A stretch of DNA of 64,000 nt from Flavobacterium sp. LC2016-12 (lineage in GTDB: Bacteria; Bacteroidota; Bacteroidia; Flavobacteriales; Flavobacteriaceae), in assembly GCF_015351595.1 (NCBI RefSeq), contig NZ_JADKPT010000008.1:144443-208442 (forward strand), read 5' to 3'. The translations under genes were made by a program, and so were the position numbers. The notes beneath the pieces are model-generated. The model was not told where the DNA came from, made no database searches, and saw nothing but the letters and a program-made list of their open reading frames with translations. Below, piece by piece: positions 1-7,791 of the stretch (positions within the stretch are counted from its first letter, which is position 1; every line of letters begins with the position of its first letter).

Positions 1-1056
1 TTGTCCTTCCATTGCCGGACTTAATTCTGGTCTTGGTTTATCGAAATTTTCAAAATCTCCGGCACTCATTACCAGGTTTTCTCCGGCGCCTTGTGCATGA
101 TATTCTACTTTATCGTCGTCATGGTCATCGCAACCTTCGCCAATTTCAACAGTGCTGACCCATTTGGTATAATCGTTTAATTCGCTTCCAGCTTTTTGAG
201 CAAATAAATAATAAGGCATTCTTACTGTTAGATCACTTTCTTTGCATAAACCATTTGTTACACCATAATCGTCAGGAAAATTTTGGAATCCGCCTCCGGC
301 ATCGATAATTGCTGTTACACCAAGACGATTCATTTCGGACATAAATTGTTTGGTTGAATTTATTTTTTCGTCAGAAGTTAATTCCGGAAGTTTAGAAAGG
401 GTAGAGTATAAGATGAAGGCATTTGGTTCTGCCACTAATAATCCGGTTGGATTTCCGGCAGCATCTTTTTCAACCAGTCCACCATTTGGATTTGGTGTAT
501 TGGCATCAATTTTTAGGGCTTCCAAACCTGCTTTATTCAAATAAGCATGTCCGTATAAATGCAAAACAAAAGTAGGAACGTCGCCTGTGGCTTCATTTAT
601 TTCTTCTAATGTCGGCAACCTTTTTTCTTCAAACTGATAAGCATTCCAACCTCCAACAACACGAACCCATTGTCCTTTTGGTGTTCTTTGAGCCTGTTCT
701 TTTAGCATTGCCAGAGCTCTTTTAAGGGAACGAACGCCGTCCCAGCGTAATTCGGTATTAAAAAATCTTCCTCCTCGAATAATGTGCATGTGAGAATCAA
801 ATATCCCTGGAATAATTACTTTTCCTTTTGCATCAATTATCGTGGTTTTTTTGTTTTTTAATTTTAAGATTTCATTGTTTTTTCCTGTTTTCAGGATTTT
901 TCCATCGGCAACAGCCATAGCTTCCACAATAGTATTTTTATCATCTAATGTATGAATAACGGCATGATGAACGATAAGTGTGGCACTTTTGCCTTGAGCG
1001 AAAATAGGCAGGTAAAGAATTATAAGTAATGCTGATAGTAAGGCATTTGGTTTCAT
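1..1056 (-). CDS. Secreted amidohydrolase (family 3, YtcJ-like), 3' end cut by window edge
   Basis: An open frame of 352 codons runs from ATG at 1056 off the left edge without a stop. It begins with a signal peptide of about 21 residues ending IFAQ. Next comes the small beta-sandwich part of an amidohydrolase, with AVADGKILKTGK and then the metal-binding HxH in DSHMHI (H89 and H91). Later segments (GVTAIIDAGGG, RWDGVRSLKRAL) fit the amidohydrolase family 3 proteins related to YtcJ. These are metal-dependent hydrolases of amide or cyclic C-N bonds; the substrate cannot be predicted. The signal peptide indicates periplasmic or extracellular action. The remaining metal ligands lie outside the window. 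A terminator separates it from the upstream isochorismatase-like gene, so it probably has its own promoter. Confidence 0.85.
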   Translation of the reverse strand, partial: MKPNALLSALLIILYLPIFAQGKSATLIVHHAVIHTLDDKNTIVEAMAVADGKILKTGKNNEILKLKNKKTTIIDAKGKVIIPGIFDSHMHIIRGGRFFNTELRWDGVRSLKRALAMLKEQAQRTPKGQWVRVVGGWNAYQFEEKRLPTLEEINEATGDVPTFVLHLYGHAYLNKAGLEALKIDANTPNPNGGLVEKDAAGNPTGLLVAEPNAFILYSTLSKLPELTSDEKINSTKQFMSEMNRLGVTAIIDAGGGFQNFPDDYGVTNGLCKESDLTVRMPYYLFAQKAGSELNDYTKWVSTVEIGEGCDDHDDDKVEYHAQGAGENLVMSAGDFENFDKPRPELSPAMEGQ

Positions 1057-1086
1057 AATAGTGGTTTTATATTTAAGTTTTGGAGA

Positions 1087-1117
1087 AAAAAGGCTGTAAC
1101 TTAAAACAGCCTTTTTT
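1087..1117. terminator. Bidirectional rho-independent terminator
   Basis: The 11-base arm AAAAAGGCTGT is followed by an 8-base loop and its complement ACAGCCTTTTT. With A and T runs on the two sides it can work on either strand. It lies directly after the minus-strand isochorismatase-like gene and before the amidohydrolase gene. Confidence 0.8.
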
Positions 1118-1146
1118 AGGTAACCAACCAAGAACAATTCTATGAA

Positions 1147-1836
1147 TTAATGTTTAAGCATTTCGTGTGCATATTGAACACCAACACCGTAAGCTCCACC
1201 ATATTTTTTAACTAAATCGGTAACGGCTACATAAGTTTCCTGACGTGCCCAGTCACGTTGTAATTCTAATAAATATTGTAATGAAGTGATTGGGTGAGCG
1301 CCAGCCTGAACCATACGGGTTACGGCCATTTCGTGTGCTTCTTTAGAAACGTCACCGCTTGCATCTGTAATTACGTAAACATCATAACCTTCGTTAATTG
1401 CAGATAGAGCAGGTCCAACAATACAAACGCTTGTCCATAAACCGCCAAAAACGATTTTCTTTTTACCTGCTGCAATAATCGCTTTGCGTGCTGGAGCATC
1501 TTCCCAAGTATTCATTGTGGTACGGTCAATATAATTAGACGTTTTTTGTGGGTAGAATTCCTCAATTTCTCTGAAAACAGGTCCGCTGAATGATTTTTCT
1601 GCAACAGTTGTTACGACAGTTGGAACTTTGAATATTTTTGATGCTCCGGCTACAAGAGCGGTATTGTTTCTAAGCTGATCGATTGGAATGTTGCTTACTG
1701 CAAAGGCCATTTGGCTTTCGTAATCTATTAAAACTAAAGTATGATTTGTTGGGTCTAATAACGCTGGACTTGGTTTTTGAGCGAATCCAATAAATGCTAC
1801 TAATACTAAAACTGCTGTAAGGATTAATTTTTTCAT
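1147..1836 (-). CDS. Secreted isochorismatase-fold cysteine hydrolase (YcaC-like)
   Basis: The 229-residue protein has a signal peptide (about residues 1-20, ending FAQ) and one isochorismatase/nicotinamidase-fold domain. The catalytic Asp is D38 in LVLIDYES and the nucleophile is C138 in WTSVCIVG, next to the alternating ALSAINEGYDVYVITDASG strand-helix typical of YcaC-related proteins. The tail LLELQRDWARQETY resembles the YcaC HRDW region. The lysine expected between them is not obvious, since the nearby segment reads IDRTTMNTWED. Family members hydrolyse amides or esters through a Cys-Asp-Lys triad; the substrate here is unknown. Export is unusual for a family that is mostly cytoplasmic. 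It lies upstream of the amidohydrolase on the same strand, which hints at related small-molecule hydrolysis, though a terminator stands between them. Confidence 0.85.
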   Translation of the reverse strand: MKKLILTAVLVLVAFIGFAQKPSPALLDPTNHTLVLIDYESQMAFAVSNIPIDQLRNNTALVAGASKIFKVPTVVTTVAEKSFSGPVFREIEEFYPQKTSNYIDRTTMNTWEDAPARKAIIAAGKKKIVFGGLWTSVCIVGPALSAINEGYDVYVITDASGDVSKEAHEMAVTRMVQAGAHPITSLQYLLELQRDWARQETYVAVTDLVKKYGGAYGVGVQYAHEMLKH

Positions 1837-2055
1837 GGTAATGTAATTTTGTGTGTTAATAAAAGGTTTTTTAAATTTATATTCATTTCGATTTTCGGTT
1901 TATCGCGTTCAAAAGCAGTGCCTTGTTTGTAAGGCGTTGATTTGTAACGAATTTTTAAAAAAAGGCAATAATGATTTTAACGATATATCGTCAATGGTTA
2001 GGCGATCTTCGTAAATGTTTCAATAAAAAAGTATTGGTGTGAAAAATTTGGGTAC

Positions 2056-2379
2056 CTAAATTTTTCCTTTAAGATGTAATCTGTGTTGTATTTCTGATTT
2101 TAATAAACCGCTTCCTCCGCCAAAATGCTCAATTACTTCGACATCGGGCTGTTGTTTTAAACAAAAAGAAGTAAACTCTTTTTCGACATGATCTTCGATT
2201 CCGGAACTCAGCAGAACAATGTCTATTTTGTTGTTTAGAAAATATTCCTGAGCAGCATTTTCATCGCTGAAACCTACTGCATTCCAGTCTTCGTAAGCAT
2301 TGACCAAGCGAAGTAAAATCTCCAGTATTGGTTCGTTTTTTCCGAGTATTAAGAATTCAAATATTTTCATTTTTTTCAT
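2056..2379 (-). CDS. Small receiver-like protein lacking the phosphoacceptor Asp
   Basis: The 107-residue protein alternates strands and helices like a CheY receiver: FEFLILGKNEPILEILLRLV, then AVGFSDENAAQEYFLNNKIDIVLLSSG, then DVEVIEHFGGGSGLLKSEI. The strand normally ending in the phosphorylated Asp (DIVLLD) reads DIVLLSSG, and the acidic pair after strand 1 is absent. It is therefore probably a pseudo-receiver that cannot be phosphorylated, and no output domain follows. It stands alone between a hydrolase gene and a repeat-rich gap. The fold assignment is by pattern only and the function is unknown. Of the two possible starts, M1 and M4, the outer one was used. Confidence 0.6.
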   Translation of the reverse strand: MKKMKIFEFLILGKNEPILEILLRLVNAYEDWNAVGFSDENAAQEYFLNNKIDIVLLSSGIEDHVEKEFTSFCLKQQPDVEVIEHFGGGSGLLKSEIQHRLHLKGKI

Positions 2380-2385
2380 TTTAAA

Positions 2386-2922
2386 GGTTCTAAGATACTA
2401 AGGTTCTGAGGCACTAGGTTTTCTTTTCATCTGTTGATAAAGTGTCTAATTTACTTTACAAATTTATTTCATAAATTCCTGTTTCAACTTAATCTAGGAC
2501 AAGAAAAAAACTTATTGTCTTAGTGACTTAGTTTAGCAACTTTAAGAACTAATTTCCTTCACAAATGTATTTCTTAATTCCTAAATTGAACTTAATCTAG
2601 AATAAGAAAGGTTCTAACTTTCTAAGGCTCTGAGCAACTAAGTTTTTCTTTTCAGTTGTTAATAGAACTTCTAGTTTACTTTACAAATGTATTTCATAAT
2701 TTTCAAGTTGAACTTAATCTAGAATATGAAAGGTTCTAAGATTCTAAGCTTTTATCTTAGCTTTAAACAGCGTTTCAAATTTATTTTACAAATTTATCAT
2801 GTAAAATCTCTTTTTAACTTAATCTACAATAAGAAAGATTTTGAGGTTGTAAGTTCTTAAGTTTTTTTTATAATAAAATTTCTAAATCTTAGCATCTCAG
2901 TTCCTTAGCATCTTAGAAACTC
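2386..2922. repeat. Imperfect tandem repeat array with inverted outer arms
   Basis: Four copies of a box close to GAACTTAATCTAGAATAAGA occur at about 2485-2506, 2588-2610, 2710-2732 and 2815-2837, 103 to 122 bases apart. Each is preceded by a variant of TTTACAAATTTATTTCATAA and followed by a run like GGTTCTAAGATTCTAAG. The outer edges are inverted: GGTTCTAAGATACTAAGG at 2386 matches the reverse complement of CCTTAGCATCTTAGAAAC near 2903-2920. There is no gene in 2380-3367. The array looks like a decayed, amplified intergenic element. Confidence 0.75.
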
Positions 2923-2995
2923 TCAATACAGTAATTACGTAACTTAAACGAACACAGTAAATTGAAAAAACAGAAAATGTTAAAAGTGAAAAAAA

Positions 2996-3053
2996 AGCGC
3001 AAAAATGAGGAAAACCGTAAGTTTTTCTTGAAAGTTGCTTGTAGTTTTGCGCT
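2996..3053. repeat. Short inverted repeat in the gene-free gap
   Basis: AGCGCAAAA at 2996-3004 is complemented by TTTTGCGCT at 3045-3053, with a 40-base loop. It may be part of a structured RNA or chance in AT-rich DNA. Nothing else is recognisable between 2923 and 3217. Confidence 0.3.
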
Positions 3054-3217
3054 GTAGAAGATCAGAAAGTTATGCTATTTTGCCTTTTTTAATAGTATAA
3101 GGATCTTCTTAAAACTGTTTTTGGAGAAACATTTTTTTAAATGAAAATTTGACGATTTACTTTACGTGAATTCATTGTGTAAATTTGCAAGACATACAAT
3201 AAAGTCAAAATTTTTAT

Positions 3218-3266
3218 AGGGTTTTTAGATTTGGTTACACGTTAGCCAGATTTAAAAACCCTTTTT
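3218..3266. terminator. Rho-independent terminator (bidirectional hairpin)
   Basis: GGGTTTTTAGATTTGG pairs with CCAGATTTAAAAACCC across an 11-base loop, with T-rich sequence on both sides. It ends the minus-strand esterase transcript (stop at 3368). On the plus strand it lies about 30 bases after a TAAATTTG -7-like element at 3180-3187. Confidence 0.75.
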
Positions 3267-3367
3267 AATTTTAAATTTTGAGAACGTATATATACATATT
3301 CAGATTCGTTTCCCGCGGTTGAGACTCTGCGCTATGTCTAAAAAGAATAATTACAAAAGAATCAAGA

Positions 3368-4318
3368 TTACAATCCATGAGCTTTAAGCCATTCTTCACA
3401 ATCTCTGGTCCAGAATTTACTGGTACCTTCTACGCCAAGACCAAAACCGTGACCTCCTTTTTCATATAAATGTAATTCCGATGTAACTCCGTTTTTTTTA
3501 AGTGCTAAATAATAATTGACACTATTTTCAGATAATACAACAGTGTCATCTGTCGCATGAATGATAAAAGCGGGTGGAGTTTGAGCGGTTACCTTTTTTT
3601 CATTCGAAAAGAAATCGATTAAATCCTGCGACGGATTATTGCCTAATAAATTCGTTTGCGATCCTTTGTGTGTTATATCATTTTGCATCGAAATAACAGG
3701 GTAAATTAGAAGTGAAAAATCAGGACGAGCGCTTATTTTTGATGAAGTCTCATATACTCTTTCATCATAATGAGTAGATAGCGTCGATGCTAAATGTCCG
3801 CCTGCAGAAAATCCCATAATACCAATTTTATTCGGATCAATATTCCATTTGGCAGCGTTTAAACGTACAATACGCATAGCTTCCTGTGCGTCCTGTAACG
3901 GACCTACAGTTTTGTTTGTCATGATTAAATCGCTTGGTAATCTGTATTTTAAAACAAAAGCTACAATTCCTTGTTTATTTAGCCATTCTGCAACCTTAGT
4001 TCCTTCTTTATCAAAGGCTAAATGAGAATATCCACCGCCAGGAAGAATAATTACGGCCGTTTGATTTTGCTTAACTTCTTTTGTGAAAAAAATACTTAAA
4101 GTAGGTATTGAAACCTGACTTGTACTTTCCATTTTTCCATCTTTTAAGCTTTCTTTTTCCTGATAATCAGGAGCCTTAATTTCTTGTGGAATCGTTTTCC
4201 AGAGCGGAATTACTTGGTTTTGAGCTTGTAATTGATTTGCGATTCCGAAGAATAAAATCATACTTAAAAAAGATTTTACGGTTATGAGTTGTTTTGAATT
4301 TTTCAATTTTTGATGCAT
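3368..4318 (-). CDS. Secreted alpha/beta-hydrolase esterase (acetyl-esterase type)
   Basis: The 316-residue protein has a signal peptide (about 1-33, ending LQAQ) and an alpha/beta-hydrolase domain. The oxyanion-hole segment is ILPGGGYSHLAFDKEG, the nucleophile is S171 in GFSAGG, the acid is D257 or D258 in HATDDTV, and the base is H290 in KGGHGFG. This pattern belongs to the bacterial acetyl-xylan/carbohydrate esterases of the BD-FAE type, which remove acetyl or similar groups from plant polysaccharides. The gene is divergent from the uronate transporter gene at 4746 and has its own consensus promoter (4351-4380) without the LacI operator. It is probably part of the pectin island by function; regulation may differ. 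The exact substrate is not readable. Confidence 0.85.
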   Translation of the reverse strand: MHQKLKNSKQLITVKSFLSMILFFGIANQLQAQNQVIPLWKTIPQEIKAPDYQEKESLKDGKMESTSQVSIPTLSIFFTKEVKQNQTAVIILPGGGYSHLAFDKEGTKVAEWLNKQGIVAFVLKYRLPSDLIMTNKTVGPLQDAQEAMRIVRLNAAKWNIDPNKIGIMGFSAGGHLASTLSTHYDERVYETSSKISARPDFSLLIYPVISMQNDITHKGSQTNLLGNNPSQDLIDFFSNEKKVTAQTPPAFIIHATDDTVVLSENSVNYYLALKKNGVTSELHLYEKGGHGFGLGVEGTSKFWTRDCEEWLKAHGL

Positions 4319-4350
4319 TTAGTTTTTAATTAATTTATAAGGAAGATATT

Positions 4351-4380
4351 CAAATTTATATTTTTTTATTGAATCCTCAA
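4351..4380 (-). promoter_or_regulatory. Consensus flavobacterial promoter for the esterase
   Basis: Read on the minus strand, TTG (4380-4378), a 19-base spacer and TAAATTTG (4358-4351) match the TTG-N17-23-TAnnTTTG promoter of Flavobacterium. Transcription would start near 4345, about 25 bases before the ATG at 4318. No ATCGAT palindrome overlaps it. The remainder of 4381-4594 shows no other clear element. Confidence 0.65.
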
Positions 4381-4594
4381 CCTGGATCAATAAACATGTG
4401 TCTTTTTTTATGGATAAAAATACGTTTGTAAATGAGTTTAAAAAGATTGATTTCAGGACAATTGGTACCTGTAAAACGGACAAATTTCGCATATCCTTAT
4501 TTAACATATATATTGTTTAATGTGTAATTTTGAGTTCTTTTTTTTACGTGTAATGTTAATTTATAGCACTAAAATAATTTTTTGTATAATTTAT

Positions 4595-4638
4595 TTGTAT
4601 TATTAAGATTTAAAAGTATATTTGTGCAATCGATTACA
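4595..4638 (+). promoter_or_regulatory. Promoter with abutting LacI-family operator, uronate catabolic operon
   Basis: TTG at 4595-4597, a 19-base spacer and TATATTTG at 4617-4624 form a consensus flavobacterial promoter. The near-perfect palindrome TGCAATCGATTACA (4625-4638) follows with no gap, so a bound repressor would cover the start point. The same layout recurs at 7764 and 17547. The regulator encoded at 16289-17317 is the natural candidate to bind it. Confidence 0.75.
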
Positions 4639-4745
4639 TTATTTGTTTTTTATTGCACTAAGGGATTGATTTTGAAGTTACGACTTAAAAATATATCGAT
4701 TGACCAAAAACACCACAAATTATAAATTAGAATAAAACCATAACC

Positions 4746-6341
4746 ATGAATCAAACAAATGAAATTTCTATTAGCCAAACGAGTAAATCAACTGGAAGAT
4801 ATCGTTGGAGTATATGTGGACTTTTGTTTTTTGCTACTACCATTAACTATTTAGACAGGCAGGTTCTTTCTTTGACATGGAATGATTTTATAGCTCCTGA
4901 ATTTCATTGGACAAATAACGATTATGGAAATATAACGGCTTTGTTCTCGATTTTTTACGCAGTATCCTTACTTTTTGCCGGAAGATTTGTGGATTGGTTA
5001 GATACGAAAAAAGGATTTTTATGGGCCATTGGAATATGGTCTGTTGGTGCTTGTTTGCATGCCTTTTGTGGAATTGCAACATCTGGAATTATTACTGGAA
5101 ACTGGTTTGTAGGGTTTGAAGGTGCAAAAGAGGTTATTCGGACTGTTAACGATACCGGAATGGTGATTAATGTCAGTGTGAGTTTGTTCATTTTTGCCCG
5201 TTTTGTTTTGGCGGTAGGTGAGGCTGGGAATTTTCCTGCGGCGATCAAAACTACTGCTGAATATTTTCCTAAAAAAGACAGGGCTTTCTCTACTAGTATC
5301 TTTAATGCAGGTGCAACAGTTGGTGCATTGGCAGCTCCAATTTCTATTCCGTTTATTGCCAAATCTTTTGGATGGGAAATGGCATTTATAATCATTGGTG
5401 CCTTAGGTTTTGTATGGATGGGATTTTGGATGTTTATGTATGATAAACCAGAAAGACACCCAAAAGTAAGTCCGGAAGAATTGGCTTATATTCAACAGGA
5501 TGATATTGCAGACAGTAAAATAGTAGGATATATTCCTGATACAAGTACAAAAGTTTCTTTTGTAGATTGTTTTAAATACAAACAAACATGGGCTTTTGCT
5601 TTTGGAAAATTCATGACTGATGGTGTGTGGTGGTTCTTTTTATTCTGGACACCGGCTTATTTAAGTTCTGTTTACGGAATGGATTCTACAGAAGCGGCTT
5701 TGCCATTGTTTGTTTTATACATAATTACTTTACTTTCTATTATCGGGGGCTGGTTGCCAACTTACTTTGTAGAAAAGAAAGGAATGAACCCATATGAAGG
5801 AAGAATGAGAGCGATGTTGATTTTTGCATTTTTTCCATTATTAGCATTAGTAGCACAACCTTTAGGATATATTAGTTACTGGGTACCAGTAATTATCATT
5901 GGTATAGCAGGAGCGGCACATCAATCGTGGTCGGCTAATATTTTTACAACGGTTGGAGATATGTTTCCTAAAAAAGCCATTGCAACCATTACAGGAATTG
6001 GAGGTTTAGCAGGAGGTTTAGGGTCAACTTTAATTAATAAAGGATCAGGAGTTTTATTTGATTTTACACAAAGAAACTGGAGTTTAATAAATGGGCAATC
6101 TTTATTGGAAAAATACCCTCAATTTTTGAATGCGGAAACGGAAAAAATATTTTTAAAAGAAAGAGGTGTTGCTCATTTAGGAGACTTTTTAAAATCATTA
6201 TCAGAATCGGGAGATACTGTTGTTAATGGTATTAATTCAGGATATATGATTATTTTCTCAATCTGCGCAGTTTGTTATTTAATTGGGTGGGTTGTGATGA
6301 AAACTTTGGTTCCTAAATACAGACCAATTACGGATTTATAA
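4746..6341 (+). CDS. exuT: MFS hexuronate transporter (ExuT type) with two insertions
   Basis: The 531-residue polytopic membrane protein of the anion:cation symporter branch of the major facilitator superfamily begins RYRWSICGLLFFATTINYLDRQVLS, the usual first helix of ExuT/GarP-like sugar-acid transporters. Other family signatures are AVGEAGNFPAAIKTTAEYFP (helix 4-5) and AHQSWSANIFTTVGDMFPKKA. It is about 90 residues longer than its neighbour. The extra sequence is mainly around residues 115-145 (between helices 3 and 4) and 435-490 (before the last helix). It probably imports galacturonate, glucuronate or unsaturated uronates into the cytoplasm by proton symport. It is the first gene of the LacI-controlled catabolic series and lies 45 bases before the second transporter gene. 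Confidence 0.88.
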   Translation: MNQTNEISISQTSKSTGRYRWSICGLLFFATTINYLDRQVLSLTWNDFIAPEFHWTNNDYGNITALFSIFYAVSLLFAGRFVDWLDTKKGFLWAIGIWSVGACLHAFCGIATSGIITGNWFVGFEGAKEVIRTVNDTGMVINVSVSLFIFARFVLAVGEAGNFPAAIKTTAEYFPKKDRAFSTSIFNAGATVGALAAPISIPFIAKSFGWEMAFIIIGALGFVWMGFWMFMYDKPERHPKVSPEELAYIQQDDIADSKIVGYIPDTSTKVSFVDCFKYKQTWAFAFGKFMTDGVWWFFLFWTPAYLSSVYGMDSTEAALPLFVLYIITLLSIIGGWLPTYFVEKKGMNPYEGRMRAMLIFAFFPLLALVAQPLGYISYWVPVIIIGIAGAAHQSWSANIFTTVGDMFPKKAIATITGIGGLAGGLGSTLINKGSGVLFDFTQRNWSLINGQSLLEKYPQFLNAETEKIFLKERGVAHLGDFLKSLSESGDTVVNGINSGYMIIFSICAVCYLIGWVVMKTLVPKYRPITDL

Positions 6342-6386
6342 TAAAGTCCAATCCAAGCTAACTAACCAACCAAACCAAGTCAAATT

Positions 6387-7703
6387 ATGAATCAGGCTAA
6401 TGCAGCAATCGGAAAGTACCGGTGGACAATATGCGGTTTAGTATTTTTTGCCACAACAGTAAATTATCTGGATCGAAATGTAATAAGTTACCTTCGGCCT
6501 TTTATGGCAGAGGCTTTTAATTGGACACCAGAGCAGGAAGTTATTGATTATTCTAATATTGAATTGGCTTTCAAAATTGCCTATGCACTAGGAATGCTGG
6601 TTGCTGGAGGTATTATTGATAAATTGGGAACTAAAATTGGTTATGCTATTGCAACCGGTTTGTGGAGTCTGGCCGCAATTGGTCATGCATTGGCAACAGG
6701 AACACCGGGTTTTTTAATAGCTCGTGTATTTTTAGGAATTACAGAAGCAGGAAATTTTCCTGCTGCTATAAAAGCTACGGCCGAATGGTTTCCACAAAAA
6801 GAAAGAGCGTTAGCAACTGGTATCTTTAATTCAGGAAGTAATATTGGAGCTATTATAGTACCATTATCTGTACCTTTTATTGCGGAAAATTATGGCTGGC
6901 AATGGGCTTTCATCTTAACAGGAATTGTTGGTTTTGTCTGGCTTGCCTTATGGTTTGTTTTATATGAAGTGCCAGAGAAACAAAAACGTTTATCGCAGGC
7001 TGAATTAGAGTATATCAATTCAGATAAAATAGTAACAACTGAAGTTGAAGATACTGAAAAAGTTTCGTGGTTTAAGTTGCTTACTTTCCGTCAGACATGG
7101 GCTTTTGCCATCGGAAAATTACTTACGGATCCCGTTTGGTGGTTTTATTTATTCTGGTTGCCTGATTTCTTAATGAAACAATACAAACTTTCGGCTACAG
7201 AAATTATCTGGCCTTGTGCTTTGGTATATGTCATTGGAAGTGTTGGAAGTATAGGCGGAGGATGGTTGCCATTAAAATTGATTGAGAAAAACTGGCCGGC
7301 TTATAAAGCCCGTAAAACTAGTATGTTGATTTATGCTTTTGCGGTTTTACCGGTATTATTTTCTCAATACTTAGGATCAATAAACATGTGGTGGGCCATT
7401 TTGGTAATTGGTTTTGCAGTTTCGGCGCATCAGGCCTGGAGTGCCAATATTTTCACAACGGTTTCTGATATGTTTCCAAAAAAGACAACTGCCTCAGTAA
7501 CAGGAATTGGAGGGATGTTCGGAGCGCTTGGAGGAATTTTACTAACTTTAGTGGTTCAAAAAAACATGTTTGTTTATTATACTAAAATAGGCAAAATTGA
7601 AACAGGGTACTTTATCATGTTTTGCATCTGTGGAGGCTCCTATTTATTGGCTTGGCTTATTATGCATATTTTAGTTCCCCGAATGAAAAAAGTAGAAGTG
7701 TAA
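6387..7703 (+). CDS. exuT: MFS hexuronate transporter (ExuT type), second copy
   Basis: The 438-residue protein is of normal ExuT length. It opens with KYRWTICGLVFFATTVNYLDRNVIS and carries GITEAGNFPAAIKATAEWFPQKERA and SAHQAWSANIFTTVSDMFPKK, all closely parallel to the preceding gene. About twelve membrane segments can be traced. The pair clearly arose by duplication. Keeping both next to kduI/kduD and the uxa genes suggests division of labour, for example saturated galacturonate versus the keto-deoxy product of unsaturated oligomers, but the sequence does not say which does which. It is co-transcribed with the first transporter. The next gene, kduI, has its own operator-bearing promoter in the 88-base gap. 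Confidence 0.88.
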   Translation: MNQANAAIGKYRWTICGLVFFATTVNYLDRNVISYLRPFMAEAFNWTPEQEVIDYSNIELAFKIAYALGMLVAGGIIDKLGTKIGYAIATGLWSLAAIGHALATGTPGFLIARVFLGITEAGNFPAAIKATAEWFPQKERALATGIFNSGSNIGAIIVPLSVPFIAENYGWQWAFILTGIVGFVWLALWFVLYEVPEKQKRLSQAELEYINSDKIVTTEVEDTEKVSWFKLLTFRQTWAFAIGKLLTDPVWWFYLFWLPDFLMKQYKLSATEIIWPCALVYVIGSVGSIGGGWLPLKLIEKNWPAYKARKTSMLIYAFAVLPVLFSQYLGSINMWWAILVIGFAVSAHQAWSANIFTTVSDMFPKKTTASVTGIGGMFGALGGILLTLVVQKNMFVYYTKIGKIETGYFIMFCICGGSYLLAWLIMHILVPRMKKVEV

Positions 7704-7755
7704 AATCAAAACAAGTAAATTTTCATTTGGATTATGATATTTAAAGATAAAAATA

Positions 7756-7777
7756 TAATTTTGTGCAATCGATTACA
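7756..7777 (+). promoter_or_regulatory. Internal promoter element and LacI-family operator before kduI
   Basis: TAATTTTG (7756-7763) fits the TAnnTTTG -7 element and is followed without a gap by TGCAATCGATTACA (7764-7777), identical to the 14-base operator at 4625. The nearest upstream TTG is at 7727-7729, a 26-base spacing that is longer than usual. The kduI ATG is 15 bases downstream of the operator. Confidence 0.7.
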
Positions 7778-7791
7778 TTAAATTAAAAATT

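Noticed and set aside
2485..2837. Regularly spaced repeats considered as a CRISPR array
   Set aside because: The units are imperfect, the intervening sequences are themselves related to each other, the spacing is above 100 bases, and no cas genes are near.
4319..4507. 62-codon minus-strand frame just upstream of the esterase gene
   Set aside because: It covers the esterase promoter (4351-4380), shows no family features, and ends right at the esterase start.
4955..5395. 146-codon minus-strand open frame opposite the first transporter gene
   Set aside because: It runs antisense to a well-supported MFS gene, has no recognisable domain or leader, and its composition mirrors the hydrophobic codons of the real gene.
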